DNA of 64,000 nt from CAYTYX01 sp964442325 (GCA_964442325.1 CAYTYX010000001.1:1-64000); one strand, 5' to 3'. Positions 53,105 through 61,527 are shown, numbered from the stretch's first letter. The notes: generated by a model not told the origin, from the letters alone. Program-made: numbers and translations.

Positions 53105-54535
53105 TTAGATTGCTCCGCCGCGGCTGATTATGGCCCGGGCCGTTTTAGCAAGGATTGTGATATCCAGCCAGACGCTCCAGTTTTGGACATAGTAAAGATC
53201 CAGCTTACGGCGTTCTTCAAAACTAATGTCTCGCCGACCGGAGACCACGGCAAGGCCAGTCAAACCAGATTTAACGGTCAATATAAGATCTCGCTTATCA
53301 TATTTGTCTAGCTCTGAGTTTTGCAGGGCACGTGGACCCACCAAACTGATATCGCCCTTCACGACGTTGATTAATTGGGGCAGCTCATCCAGGCTAGTGC
53401 GGCGCAGGAACCGGCCAACCCGACTGATACGTGGGTCGTTGAGGATTTGGTCGCCGCCGGCTCGATACTTGGCAATCAGGTCGCTTCGCCCCATTTTTTT
53501 AAAGGCCTGTTCTGGCGTCAGGCCAGTGTAGGCGCGTTTATGGGTGCGGAATTTATAAATTGTCGCCGTGTTGCCAAAACGAGTCAGGCGACGGTCTTTG
53601 AATAATACTGGCGTAAACGGACCACTGACCCTAATTGCAATGGCTATAATTGCCATAAACGGCAGTGCCACTATTAAAGCCAGGCTACCGAGCACTATGT
53701 CACTGATTCGCTTGACGATTCGTCCCCAACCAATCAGGGCAGTTTGGTGGACGGCGATTACCGGAATGACGCCGCGAAACAACTCTACGTCGATTTTGCC
53801 CACAAACAGCTCGACATTGCCGGGAATAAACCGGTAGGCAATGTGGTTGCTCTGGGCAAATTCCAAGATCTCGTTATTCTTTGACGCCTCAGCAAATAGT
53901 TCGGTTTGGACAATGCCGTGAATGTCGATAGCCTTAAGGCGGCCGATGGCATTGGCAAAACTTGAGTAGTAGCGGATTTTGCCGGTTTTGCCGTGACCGT
54001 TGACAATGCCGATTATCCGGTAACCACTGGCTACGCTGGGCATCATGTCGATTAGCTGGCTGGTAATTTCGGTATTGCCGATTATCAGCAGATTGGTTAT
54101 GCCAACTTCGTAGCGAAATAAGGTTGAGCGGATACTTCTAAGCAAGTTACGAAATACTAGCAAGAACAAAAAGCCTAGCCCAAAACCGTAGATTGCCACC
54201 AAGCGGGCTGGGAAAATTGGCCGACCATCAAAGTAGGCATAGCCAATCACAAATAGCATACCGATGAACGAGCCAATTAGCAGGCGGCCGGCTTCGCTGA
54301 AACGCTTCTCGTAGATACTGCTGTTATAGAGTCCAAGCAGACCAAAGATTAAAATCCAAAACGGCAGTAAAATAAGAAATACGCCGATGTAGGTTCGAGC
54401 ATGAATAACCACCTGGATGGGACGGTGGTCTAGGGTGACACGCAAAATATAAGCTCCCGCAAACGCTGCTACCAGAGCAAAAAAATCGCCTACAACCAAA
54501 GCTAGGTTATATAGAAGCGATGAGTTGTTTTTCAT
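53105..54535 (-). CDS. Polyprenyl-phosphate glycosylphosphotransferase (initiating sugar transferase)
   Basis: 476 aa. Five N-terminal hydrophobic helices (about 10-140) and a Rossmann-like CoA-binding_3 domain (GITNLLIIGNTEITSQLID) precede the catalytic domain from about residue 275: KRISDIVLGSLALIVALPFM, VLFKDRRLTRFGNTATIYKF, RTSLDELPQLINVVKGDISL and VGPRAL. This is the WbaP/EpsL-type enzyme that puts the first sugar-1-phosphate on undecaprenyl phosphate. It is the likely initiator for glycans built by the surrounding transferases. Its start is divergent from the ligase-like gene with a 21-bp gap. Confidence 0.92.
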   Translation of the reverse strand: MKNNSSLLYNLALVVGDFFALVAAFAGAYILRVTLDHRPIQVVIHARTYIGVFLILLPFWILIFGLLGLYNSSIYEKRFSEAGRLLIGSFIGMLFVIGYAYFDGRPIFPARLVAIYGFGLGFLFLLVFRNLLRSIRSTLFRYEVGITNLLIIGNTEITSQLIDMMPSVASGYRIIGIVNGHGKTGKIRYYSSFANAIGRLKAIDIHGIVQTELFAEASKNNEILEFAQSNHIAYRFIPGNVELFVGKIDVELFRGVIPVIAVHQTALIGWGRIVKRISDIVLGSLALIVALPFMAIIAIAIRVSGPFTPVLFKDRRLTRFGNTATIYKFRTHKRAYTGLTPEQAFKKMGRSDLIAKYRAGGDQILNDPRISRVGRFLRRTSLDELPQLINVVKGDISLVGPRALQNSELDKYDKRDLILTVKSGLTGLAVVSGRRDISFEERRKLDLYYVQNWSVWLDITILAKTARAIISRGGAI

Positions 54536-54556
54536 CTATACTAGATTTTAACACTT

Positions 54557-55861
54557 ATGAGTACTCCGCGGGTTGCTAGTCTAAAAATTGCCAGATGGTT
54601 ATCGCTGGTTATCGCTGGGATTTTAGTACTACTGCCGCTTAGCACTTTCTTCACCACCTGGACCGGCGCCACCTTCGGCCACCTCGAAGCCTGGCGGCTC
54701 TGGAAAGAGGTAATCATCGTAGCCAGCCTGCCGTTAGTGGTGGCGCTGGTTTGGCAGGAGCCCAAACTTTGGCATTGGCTCAAAAACTCCTGGTTTGTGC
54801 GCCTGTTTACACTTTATATATTGCTCCATTTAGCCTTAAGCATCTGGGCGCTAAAACGTGGGCAGGTTAATCACCCGGCATTGATTGATGGGCTGCTGAC
54901 CAATCTGCGCTTTCTTGGCTTTTTTATAGTTTGTGCGATTGTGGCATCATTGGACGGCTTTTTAAAGCGCAACTGGATTCGATTGACTCTGGTCCCAGCG
55001 GCACTGGTAGTAGGGCTTGGTTTATTGCAGCGCTTTATCTTGCCACTTAATTTTTTGAGTCACTTCGGCTATGGACCCAAAACTACCGCGGCCTACCAAA
55101 CTATTGATGCTCGTCCGAGCATGCAAAGATTACAATCAACCCTGCGGGGAGCTAATCCGCTGGGAGCATATTTATCCTTCGTAGTCCCAGCTTGGCTAGT
55201 GAGTTTTAATAAACGTCGCCACTGGCAAGTAATCGGCCTGGTGCTTGGTGTAGTAGTGCTCGGCTTTACCTATTCGCGCAGTGCCTATATTGCCACGCTG
55301 CTGGCTATTAGTTTATTGGCGCTTATCTATTTAAAACCGCGCCGCTCCTGGCTAGTCTATCTAGCAACAGGGTTGGTTATTTTAAGCGGTAGCTTATATG
55401 GGCTGCGCAACCAACAGTTTGTGCAGGACACTATTTTACATACCAGCCGTAACTCGGCGTCGGCCCAAAGCTCTAACGCTGTACGAGCCAGTTCACTAAG
55501 GTCCGCTTGGCACGATATTGTCCACCAACCATTGGGGCGTGGCCCCGGCACGGCTGGACCAGCCAGTGCTCACAACGATCACCCGGCACGCATCGCCGAA
55601 AATTATTATCTGCAAATCGGCCAAGAAGTCGGCGTACTTGGCATTGCCTTATTTGTGGCAATGAACGCGGTGGTTGCCCGGCAGCTATGGCAGAGGCGCG
55701 ATGACAAACTTGCACTTATACTACTTGTAACGCTGGCTGGCATTAGCTTAATAAATCTAGTGAGTCATGCTTGGGCGGATGACACATTATCCCTAATTTG
55801 GTGGGGTTTGGCTGGTGTGGCTTGTGCGCCTGCTATACTCAAAGCGAAGGATAGCCGATGA
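54557..55861 (+). CDS. O-antigen ligase/polymerase-like membrane protein (Wzy_C)
   Basis: 434 aa with about 11 transmembrane helices. The large exterior loop near residues 305-365 contains QSSNAVRASSLRSAWHDIVH and SAHNDHPARIAENYYLQIGQ, with the conserved H-N and E-x-G pattern of the Wzy_C/WaaL family. Such proteins polymerise glycan units or ligate them to an acceptor outside the membrane. TATACT at 54537-54542 lies 14 nt before the ATG. It overlaps the GtrA gene by ATGA. Confidence 0.85.
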   Translation: MSTPRVASLKIARWLSLVIAGILVLLPLSTFFTTWTGATFGHLEAWRLWKEVIIVASLPLVVALVWQEPKLWHWLKNSWFVRLFTLYILLHLALSIWALKRGQVNHPALIDGLLTNLRFLGFFIVCAIVASLDGFLKRNWIRLTLVPAALVVGLGLLQRFILPLNFLSHFGYGPKTTAAYQTIDARPSMQRLQSTLRGANPLGAYLSFVVPAWLVSFNKRRHWQVIGLVLGVVVLGFTYSRSAYIATLLAISLLALIYLKPRRSWLVYLATGLVILSGSLYGLRNQQFVQDTILHTSRNSASAQSSNAVRASSLRSAWHDIVHQPLGRGPGTAGPASAHNDHPARIAENYYLQIGQEVGVLGIALFVAMNAVVARQLWQRRDDKLALILLVTLAGISLINLVSHAWADDTLSLIWWGLAGVACAPAILKAKDSR

Positions 55862-56301
55862 AGTTGTTCAAAAACCGTCCGGTTTTAGACCAAGCGATTG
55901 AGTATTTAGTTAGCGGCGGTGTGTATTTTTGGGTTGGCTTTGGCGCGTTTGCTCTTTTTTGGTCGGTCTTGGGCTGGAGCTTGTGGTGGGCGGCTGTTAC
56001 CTCCAACTTTGTTGGCTGGACCACTAATTATTTATTGCAGCGCTACTGGGTGTTTAATAATCCAAATCTCAAGCGCCACCAAACTCAAGTCAGCGGCCGC
56101 TACATTTTAATTACAGCCGTCGATTTTGTTTTAAATTATTTCATTCTGCTTAGCCTGCGCCGCGGTTTTAGCATAAGTCCTTATGTTGGCCAGTTCATTA
56201 GCGCCGCTTTCTTTACAATCTGGAATTACTTTTGGTATCGCTTCTGGGTGTTCCCACAGCGACTGCCGGCCCCGCATCGTTCAAAGCCTAAATTAGTATG
56301 A
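55858..56301 (+). CDS. GtrA-family membrane protein
   Basis: 147 aa with four transmembrane helices. The segment YLVSGGVYFWVGFGAFALFW at helix 1, NFVGWTTNYLLQRYWVFNNP and FFTIWNYFWYRFWVFPQRL are the conserved GtrA blocks (N-Y-x-x-x-R-x-W-V-F repeated). GtrA proteins are thought to flip polyprenyl-phosphate-linked sugars. The partner GtrB-like synthase may be the GT2 at 46748. It is coupled to genes on both sides by ATGA overlaps. Confidence 0.9.
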   Translation: MKLFKNRPVLDQAIEYLVSGGVYFWVGFGAFALFWSVLGWSLWWAAVTSNFVGWTTNYLLQRYWVFNNPNLKRHQTQVSGRYILITAVDFVLNYFILLSLRRGFSISPYVGQFISAAFFTIWNYFWYRFWVFPQRLPAPHRSKPKLV

Positions 56302-56783
56302 GTAAACCCCAGCCAACCACCGCCGTTCGTCCAACCAAAAAACAGCACCAGCTGCTGGAATTTATTGCCACGTTTATAGAACAAAAAGGCTATAGTCCGA
56401 GCTACCGCGAAATTATGAAAGGCCTAAATTATACGTCAGTGGCCACGGTTGCCCTACACGTTAATAATCTAATTAGCCGTGGACACTTAGCCAAGCGTGA
56501 CCATTCGGCCCGCTCGCTTGAAGTAGTAAAGACTGTCATTGAAGCGGCGCCGATTGTGCCCAAGCAACTAAATGTCGCGCAAGAAAAATGGCTGGTTAAA
56601 AAAGTTGATATATTTTTTAAAGAGGCCGAAAAATCGACTGGCTTAAGCGAGCGAGACCTAGACCCGCTTTATGTTTTAACCGGTGCGCTAAAAGTTCTAG
56701 GCCTGGACGGCGCGGCCAGTTCTTTTATATCGCGCTTAACCGAACTCAAGAAAAAAGTCAAAGACGGTATATACGCCGTCTAG
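56298..56783 (+). CDS. LexA-like winged-helix DNA-binding protein without protease domain
   Basis: 161 aa. Residues 13-75 match the LexA N-terminal winged helix (KKQHQLLEFIATFIEQKGYS, PSYREIMKGLNYTSVATVAL, HVNNLISRGHLAK). LexA normally continues into an S24 autoprotease with a catalytic Ser/Lys. Here residues 80-161 are a helical region (LNVAQEKWLVKKVDIFFKEA) with no such motif, so RecA-triggered self-cleavage is not expected. It may be a regulator with another trigger. It overlaps GtrA by ATGA, and its stop overlaps the next convergent gene by 4 nt. Confidence 0.82.
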   Translation: MSKPQPTTAVRPTKKQHQLLEFIATFIEQKGYSPSYREIMKGLNYTSVATVALHVNNLISRGHLAKRDHSARSLEVVKTVIEAAPIVPKQLNVAQEKWLVKKVDIFFKEAEKSTGLSERDLDPLYVLTGALKVLGLDGAASSFISRLTELKKKVKDGIYAV

Positions 56784-57598
56784 AAAATCAGATACCTTCT
56801 TTGTTCTTCAGTTGCCGGCTCAATTGGCTTAATACCTAACTTCTGAGACATTCGATACATCATATTGAGGTATGAATTACGTCCCACATCATGTTCACCA
56901 TCTGCGCTCAGCCAGTTATGAATATTCTCTCTGCCAGCGATGATTTCCATCTCTAGGACGGGACGAGCCTCAAAGGGTGACAGTTCAATTGGCGAGCCGC
57001 GAAGCGGCGAAGCTAACTCCCTGTTCAATTGCAAGCCAAGACAACACTCTGTCTCCGATGTCATGAAGCTCTGTACGCAGTCTACCTTGATATTTCGCGA
57101 TATCACAGTATCTGTGTGCCTACTACGACCGGCTTGTTCTAGGTGAAGTGAGGTTGGTATAGATACTTCTTTCGCACTGAGGTCAAATTCTAGTTCTTTC
57201 CCCTTTAATATCCCAACCGACATCGCAATCGCCAAGGAGCGTTCATCATTTCGCGGGTCGCCTGGACCTCCCCAAAAACTCCTCTCCCCATACCTTTTAA
57301 TTACTACCACCGGATCCATTAATAGCGCAGATTCTAGTTGAGCTGCTACAATCTCATACCTATCTATGACTTTCGGTGAGTCCACCAATTCTTGGCCATA
57401 AAGTCCAACTACGCCATCCAGCCACGGGCGGCTTGGATCCAAACCAGCAATATTACCTGCAATAATACTTGCCTGAAGAGCTTGCAATTCTTCTTTCGCA
57501 CTGGCCTCTAACTCTTCGGTTCTTGCTCGTGCTTCAGCTTTTGCCGATTGAACCCCACCCAAAATTTCTTCTATGCTTCTGGGGTTTGTCATACTCAC
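56780..57598 (-). CDS. Unknown cytoplasmic protein
   Basis: 272 aa from an ATG with AAGGAG 7-8 nt upstream, so it is clearly translated. The N-terminus is a probable coiled coil (IEEILGGVQSAKAEARARTE). The rest is mixed alpha/beta with no signal peptide or membrane segment, two adjacent cysteines (TETECCLGLQL) and a C-terminal SYLNMMYRMSQKLGIKPIEP. No family recognised. It is downstream of nadK on the same strand and convergent with the LexA-like gene. Confidence 0.7.
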   Translation of the reverse strand: MSMTNPRSIEEILGGVQSAKAEARARTEELEASAKEELQALQASIIAGNIAGLDPSRPWLDGVVGLYGQELVDSPKVIDRYEIVAAQLESALLMDPVVVIKRYGERSFWGGPGDPRNDERSLAIAMSVGILKGKELEFDLSAKEVSIPTSLHLEQAGRSRHTDTVISRNIKVDCVQSFMTSETECCLGLQLNRELASPLRGSPIELSPFEARPVLEMEIIAGRENIHNWLSADGEHDVGRNSYLNMMYRMSQKLGIKPIEPATEEQRRYLIF

Positions 57599-57623
57599 TC
57601 CTTGTTAAGCAGATGATAGCACT

Positions 57624-58403
57624 TCAGCCAATCAACTTCGAGCTTAAGCGTTCGTAGAAATTGAACTTGTGGGTTCGCAGCATGGTAATCGATTTGCCGC
57701 TCACACTAATACTAAAAGAAGTTGGCGCTTTGATTTCATGGCCATCCGCCACGATTCTGACCGGCCTGCTTCTTGGTTCTAAAATTTCTACGCCAAGAAT
57801 TGTGTCGCTGGATAGTACAAGCGGTTGGCGCAAGGCTTGGTAATTGGCCGACTGATGCGGGTTAGACGGCACGACTTCAAAAACAGATAAATCATAAGGT
57901 AGAACCGCTCCGCCGGCAGCACTGGCATATGCAGTTGAGCCTTGCGGCGTAGCGATGATTAGCCCATCGCCAATTAACTTTTCGAATTTATGGCCGCCCA
58001 CCGATAAGCTTAAGTGAGTGGCACGGGCACTGCCGCGCTCAATCGCAAATTCGTTAAACGCATAGCCCAAATGCCTGCTGCCAGATTTGAGTTCCAGTAG
58101 GGGCAATTGCTGCAAATTATACTTTTCAGTTTTTAGCGTTTTTGTTAGGCCCGCCAGCTCAGTAGCTTTTAATTCCTGAAAAAAGCCCAAGCCTCCGGCA
58201 TCGATGCCTAAAAATGGAAGCTCCGGATAGCCCAGTTTATGAATGTGGTGCAGCAAAGTTCCGTCACCGCCTACCACTAGCAGTAAATCTGGATTAACTT
58301 TAGTAATGACAAAATTTTTCGACAGCAATACAATTACACGCTTAGCCAGTGCTTGCGACTTATCGCTAACTCCCGCTAAAACTCTGATCCGCTTCATCTC
58401 CAT
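57624..58403 (-). CDS. nadK: NAD kinase
   Basis: 259 aa (257 if the second ATG at 58397 is used). The diagnostic DLLLVVGGDGTLLHHIHKLG near residues 37-57 and ATPQGSTAYASAAGGAVLPY near 150-170 identify NAD kinase. It phosphorylates NAD to NADP, setting the NADPH pool. The start codon at 58403 lies inside one arm of the structured repeat (58402-58475), and the only ribosome-site-like string, AGGGG, is in the same hairpin. Translation might therefore be controlled by that fold. Confidence 0.94.
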   Translation of the reverse strand: MEMKRIRVLAGVSDKSQALAKRVIVLLSKNFVITKVNPDLLLVVGGDGTLLHHIHKLGYPELPFLGIDAGGLGFFQELKATELAGLTKTLKTEKYNLQQLPLLELKSGSRHLGYAFNEFAIERGSARATHLSLSVGGHKFEKLIGDGLIIATPQGSTAYASAAGGAVLPYDLSVFEVVPSNPHQSANYQALRQPLVLSSDTILGVEILEPRSRPVRIVADGHEIKAPTSFSISVSGKSITMLRTHKFNFYERLSSKLIG

Positions 58404-58475
58404 GAGACACCCCTAACGGGTTTCTCATCGCGCGGGGTCGCGAAATGAATTCGCCGACTCCGGCTGCTCTTCCTG
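58402..58475 (+). repeat. Dispersed two-hairpin repeat, copy 3
   Basis: About 74 bp. The first 32 bases are identical to copy 1 and the tail GGCTGCTCTTCCTG is shared, apart from one base near its start. Hairpin 2 differs but still folds: GGGGTCG-CGAA pairs with TTCG-c-CGACTCC, so the A-T pair of copy 1 (ACGAA/TTCGT) is G-C here (GCGAA/TTCGC). It lies between the cupredoxin-like gene and nadK, with one arm overlapping the nadK start. Confidence 0.8.
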
Positions 58476-58500
58476 GGGCGCAAAAATTGGTCGCACATAA

Positions 58501-58902
58501 CTATGGAGTTACGGTAACGGTGCCGGTGATGTTTGGGTCGAGCGAGTCGTGGTAATGAAATAACCCGTCTTTTACGAACTTGAAAACATAGGTTTGATTT
58601 TGGGGGATGGGGCCACTGGCTGGGCCGCCGCTTAGGCCGTCGTCTTCAGTGACTGTATAAGCCACCAGATCCATATTTGTCCAAGTTACACTCGAGCCCC
58701 TTTTGATTGTAATATCGGCTGGCGAGAAAGCGTAGTTTTGGATCGTGACGGCGTTAGTCTTGGTGGGCGGGTTCGTGTCTGAGGGCACATAGGTAACGCC
58801 GGGTGGAGTAATTGGTTTTGAGTTTTGGTGAGAATGCCAATACCAAACTCCACCAGCCGCGGCGGCCAAAATCACTACTAAAATTATGAGCTTTTTCTTC
58901 AT
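58501..58902 (-). CDS. Membrane-anchored cupredoxin-fold protein lacking copper ligands
   Basis: 133 aa. One N-terminal helix (4-21) and a linker, then a plastocyanin-like domain from about residue 50: ITIKRGSSVTWTNMDLVAYT, then YVFKFVKDGLFHYHDSLDPN and ITGTVTV. The fold signature is clear, but each usual type 1 copper ligand is replaced: His in the xHTV position is Tyr (AYTV), and the C-x-x-H-P-x-M stretch reads D-S-L-D-P-N-I. It probably does not bind type 1 copper. HYH at 114-116 might bind another metal. Operon partner of the 65-aa gene upstream (17-nt gap). Confidence 0.8.
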   Translation of the reverse strand: MKKKLIILVVILAAAAGGVWYWHSHQNSKPITPPGVTYVPSDTNPPTKTNAVTIQNYAFSPADITIKRGSSVTWTNMDLVAYTVTEDDGLSGGPASGPIPQNQTYVFKFVKDGLFHYHDSLDPNITGTVTVTP

Positions 58903-58919
58903 CTAAAGTTTAAAACGGT

Positions 58920-59117
58920 TTAGTACAGGCTGTTACTGGTAGTGGTATTGCCGTTGGCGTCGGTGGTTGTGGTCTTGTGGAAGTGCTTGTAAGCGACAAA
59001 TGCGACACCGTAAACAACTATAGCCACAACTACATAAATCAGTATCCACTGGCCGCGGGACCGTTTGCCGTAGCCTTTGGTTGGTTTAGAGTCGGGTTGG
59101 TTGCTGGTTGGTTTCAT
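58920..59117 (-). CDS. Small single-pass membrane protein, unknown
   Basis: 65 aa. A Lys/Ser/Pro-rich N-terminus (about 1-23), one helix (WILIYVVVAIVVYGVAFVAY, about 24-43), and a His/Thr/Asn-rich tail (KHFHKTTTTDANGNTTTSNS). No family recognised. It lies 17 nt upstream of the cupredoxin-like gene on the same strand, suggesting a shared function at the membrane. Short, but composition and placement support a real gene. Confidence 0.6.
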   Translation of the reverse strand: MKPTSNQPDSKPTKGYGKRSRGQWILIYVVVAIVVYGVAFVAYKHFHKTTTTDANGNTTTSNSLY

Positions 59118-59175
59118 AAAATTAATTTTCCTAATTTAAGTTAGAGTTACATCTTGTATTTTATCACGGCGCCCG

Positions 59176-60027
59176 CTAGGCAAAGCGGATAATCATAAGC
59201 ACACCAACCACCAGCGAGTAGATGGCAAAGGGGGTCAGGGTTCTGGTTTGGAAGTAGCGGGTCAGCCACCGAACCGACAAATACGCCGATACGCCGGCAA
59301 CTAAGCTACCAACTAGTATCTGCCCGCGGATGCCGGCACCGTTGGGCCCAATCAGATCGTGTAGCTTATAAACTCCCGCTGCGCCAATAATCGGCGTAGC
59401 CAGTAGAAATGAAAAATTAGCGGCATCTTCGTGAGACAGACCACGGGCTAGACCAGCCACCATAGTTATACCCGAGCGGCTAATGCCAGCAAGCAGCGCA
59501 AAAATCTGGGCCAGCCCAATAACTCCAGCCTCTTTATATTCAAACTCGCCTAGCTTACGGCGTGCCTGTTTGTGCATAGAATTTTTTCGATAACGCTCTC
59601 CAGCCAGTAAAATACAGCCGTTTAAGCTTAAGAAAATGGCCGCCGCCAGCGGCTTGGCAAAAACGACCCTAAACTTATGCTCAAAAATCACTCCCATCAA
59701 TCCGGCTGGAATTGTTGCGACAATTAGTAGCCAAGCCAGGCGCTCAGTTGAGGTCTCGGCTTTTCTAGTTTTTAAGGTTCTAAAAAAACTTCTTATGATT
59801 TTTGCCCAAGTTTTGCGATAAAAAATCAGCAGTGCCAAAGCCGTAGCAACGTGCAGTCCTACTAAAAACGCCAGGTAGAACGACTCGCTGGCCGACTGAC
59901 TGTTAACGATATTGTGCCAGCCAAATAGCGCCGGCAAAAGCACCGAGTGCCCCAAGCTCGATACCGGAAAAAGTTCGGTCACGCCTTGCAATAGCCCTAG
60001 TACAATCGCTTGGAAAAAAGTAATCAT
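59176..60027 (-). CDS. uppP: Undecaprenyl-diphosphatase UppP/BacA
   Basis: 283 aa from the ATG at 60027 (MITFFQAIVLGLLQGVTELF); upstream in-frame codons would add 44 non-family residues. Active-site motif 1 is QGVTELFPVSSLGHSVLLP (Glu and Ser-rich), and motif 2 is LAGISRSGITMVAGLARGLS with the catalytic Arg/Ser. About eight transmembrane helices. It recycles the undecaprenyl carrier for wall and surface glycan synthesis, and confers bacitracin resistance when overproduced in other bacteria. A TATACT box lies at 60038-60043. Confidence 0.95.
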   Translation of the reverse strand: MITFFQAIVLGLLQGVTELFPVSSLGHSVLLPALFGWHNIVNSQSASESFYLAFLVGLHVATALALLIFYRKTWAKIIRSFFRTLKTRKAETSTERLAWLLIVATIPAGLMGVIFEHKFRVVFAKPLAAAIFLSLNGCILLAGERYRKNSMHKQARRKLGEFEYKEAGVIGLAQIFALLAGISRSGITMVAGLARGLSHEDAANFSFLLATPIIGAAGVYKLHDLIGPNGAGIRGQILVGSLVAGVSAYLSVRWLTRYFQTRTLTPFAIYSLVVGVLMIIRFA

Positions 60028-60037
60028 TTGCCCTGGT

Positions 60038-60043
60038 AGTATA
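60038..60043 (-). promoter_or_regulatory. -10 box close to the uppP start
   Basis: TATACT on the minus strand, 10 nt before the uppP ATG, predicting a leader of only a few bases. Confidence 0.4.
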
Positions 60044-60105
60044 TCATTTGAACCCGTGGGCCTAACTCGGCGCAGGCGTATACTACTTATTAAAGACTTA
60101 TATTT

Positions 60106-61527
60106 ATGCAAAAAATAACTCGGGCTGTAGGGCCAACCGGTCTGGTAAATACCAGGCAAAAATTTGTTGGGCTAGGCGAGTTAGTGCCGCTGCTTGATGG
60201 CAGTCGCCGGCCATCCATAAATTTTGATAACGCGGCTAGTACACCGGTTTTAGCCGCAGTCCAAAAAACTGTCGACGAATTTTTACCCTGGTATTCGTCG
60301 GTCCACCGTGGCAGTGGCTTCAAAAGCCTGCTGTCATCTAAGGCCTACGAGGATGCCCGGCAGACCGTCGCTAAGTTTTTTGGCGCTAACCGGCGTGATC
60401 ACGTAGTGATCTTTGGCAAAAACTCAACCGAGGCCATTAATAAATTGTCGTACCGGTTGAACTTAAACAAACACGATATCGTGCTAGTGGGTTTAAGCGA
60501 ACATCACAGTAACGACTTGCCGTGGCGGGCCAAGGCGAGTGTGCGGCATATCGGACTAGATGGTACCGGCAACCTAGATATAGCAGACTACAAAAACTTG
60601 CTTGCTAAATATAAGGGCCGGGTCAAGTTGGTGGCCATTAGCGGCGGCTCTAATGTTACCGGTTTGGTGCCGGATATGCACGGGCTTGCCCGTTTGGCCC
60701 ATAGTGTCGGCGCCCAAATTCTAGTGGACTGCGCTCAACTGGCGGCGCATCGAGCGATTAATTTAAGGCCACTAAGCGATCCGACGCACCTGGACTATAT
60801 CGCCGCATCCGCCCATAAAATGTACGCGCCATTTGGTAGTGGCGCGTTAATTGGCCGGCGCGACAGCTTTGAAGTAGGTGCGCCGGAGGTGTGCGGCGGC
60901 GGCACTATCAAACTAGTCACCGAAAAAGATGTAGAGTGGGCAGCCACGCCAGACCGCGATGAGGCCGGCTCGCCCAACGTTATTGGTGCGGTTGCCTTTG
61001 CCAGAGCGCTTCAAATTCTATCAGCTATAGGTATGGATAAAATTGCCAAGCACGAGATTGAACTGACCACATATGCTCTTCAAAAACTGAGTAAGCTAGA
61101 CGGTTTAATGGTTTATGGCGATAGTCGCCCGGACTCTGCTGCCAGCCGGTTGGGAGTCATCAGCTTAAACATCCACGGCAAGTCTCATGCTTTGGTAGCC
61201 GCCATCTTAAGTGCCGAGTGGGGAATCGCCGTGCGTAGCGGTTGTTTCTGCGCCCAGCCATACGTCATCAAGCTACTCAACGTCAAAGGCGCTGACTTTA
61301 ATAAATTCAAAGACGAGGCAATCCATGATGACCGGCGGTCATTGCCCGGCATGGTTCGTATTAGTTTTGGGATGTATAACAATCGGGCGGAAGTAGATAC
61401 GCTAGTTCAAGCCCTCGAGGCAATAGCCGCTGGTGACTATCGAGGCCAATACGTATGCGATAAACTAACTGGCCAGTATTGGCCGCGCAACTGGCAACCT
61501 GACCCCAGTCACTACTTTAGTTTGTAG
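60106..61527 (+). CDS. Class V aminotransferase / SufS-like cysteine desulfurase
   Basis: 473 aa, about 65 longer than typical SufS, the excess split between the N-terminus and the C-terminus. PLP enzyme: INFDNAASTPVLAAVQKTV at the start of the core, SEHHSNDLPWR, and IAASAHKMYAPFGSGALIG with the PLP lysine in SAHK. AVRSGCFCAQPYVIKLL holds the loop cysteine of desulfurases as C-x-C. It probably releases sulfur from cysteine for FeS clusters or tRNA thiolation. No sufBCD or iscU is adjacent, so the acceptor is unknown. TATACT at 60079-60084 is a likely -10. The stop overlaps ackA by 16 bp. Confidence 0.85.
   Translation: MQKITRAVGPTGLVNTRQKFVGLGELVPLLDGSRRPSINFDNAASTPVLAAVQKTVDEFLPWYSSVHRGSGFKSLLSSKAYEDARQTVAKFFGANRRDHVVIFGKNSTEAINKLSYRLNLNKHDIVLVGLSEHHSNDLPWRAKASVRHIGLDGTGNLDIADYKNLLAKYKGRVKLVAISGGSNVTGLVPDMHGLARLAHSVGAQILVDCAQLAAHRAINLRPLSDPTHLDYIAASAHKMYAPFGSGALIGRRDSFEVGAPEVCGGGTIKLVTEKDVEWAATPDRDEAGSPNVIGAVAFARALQILSAIGMDKIAKHEIELTTYALQKLSKLDGLMVYGDSRPDSAASRLGVISLNIHGKSHALVAAILSAEWGIAVRSGCFCAQPYVIKLLNVKGADFNKFKDEAIHDDRRSLPGMVRISFGMYNNRAEVDTLVQALEAIAAGDYRGQYVCDKLTGQYWPRNWQPDPSHYFSL

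Noticed and set aside
56762..56781. AGACGG/CCGTCT hairpin as a terminator of the LexA-like gene
   Set aside because: It lies inside the last codons, has a short stem and is followed by AGAAAAT rather than a T-run.
59176..60159. Longer uppP form starting at 60159
   Set aside because: The extra 44 residues precede the conserved N-terminus and would lie upstream of the likely -10 box; ATG 60027 fits the family.
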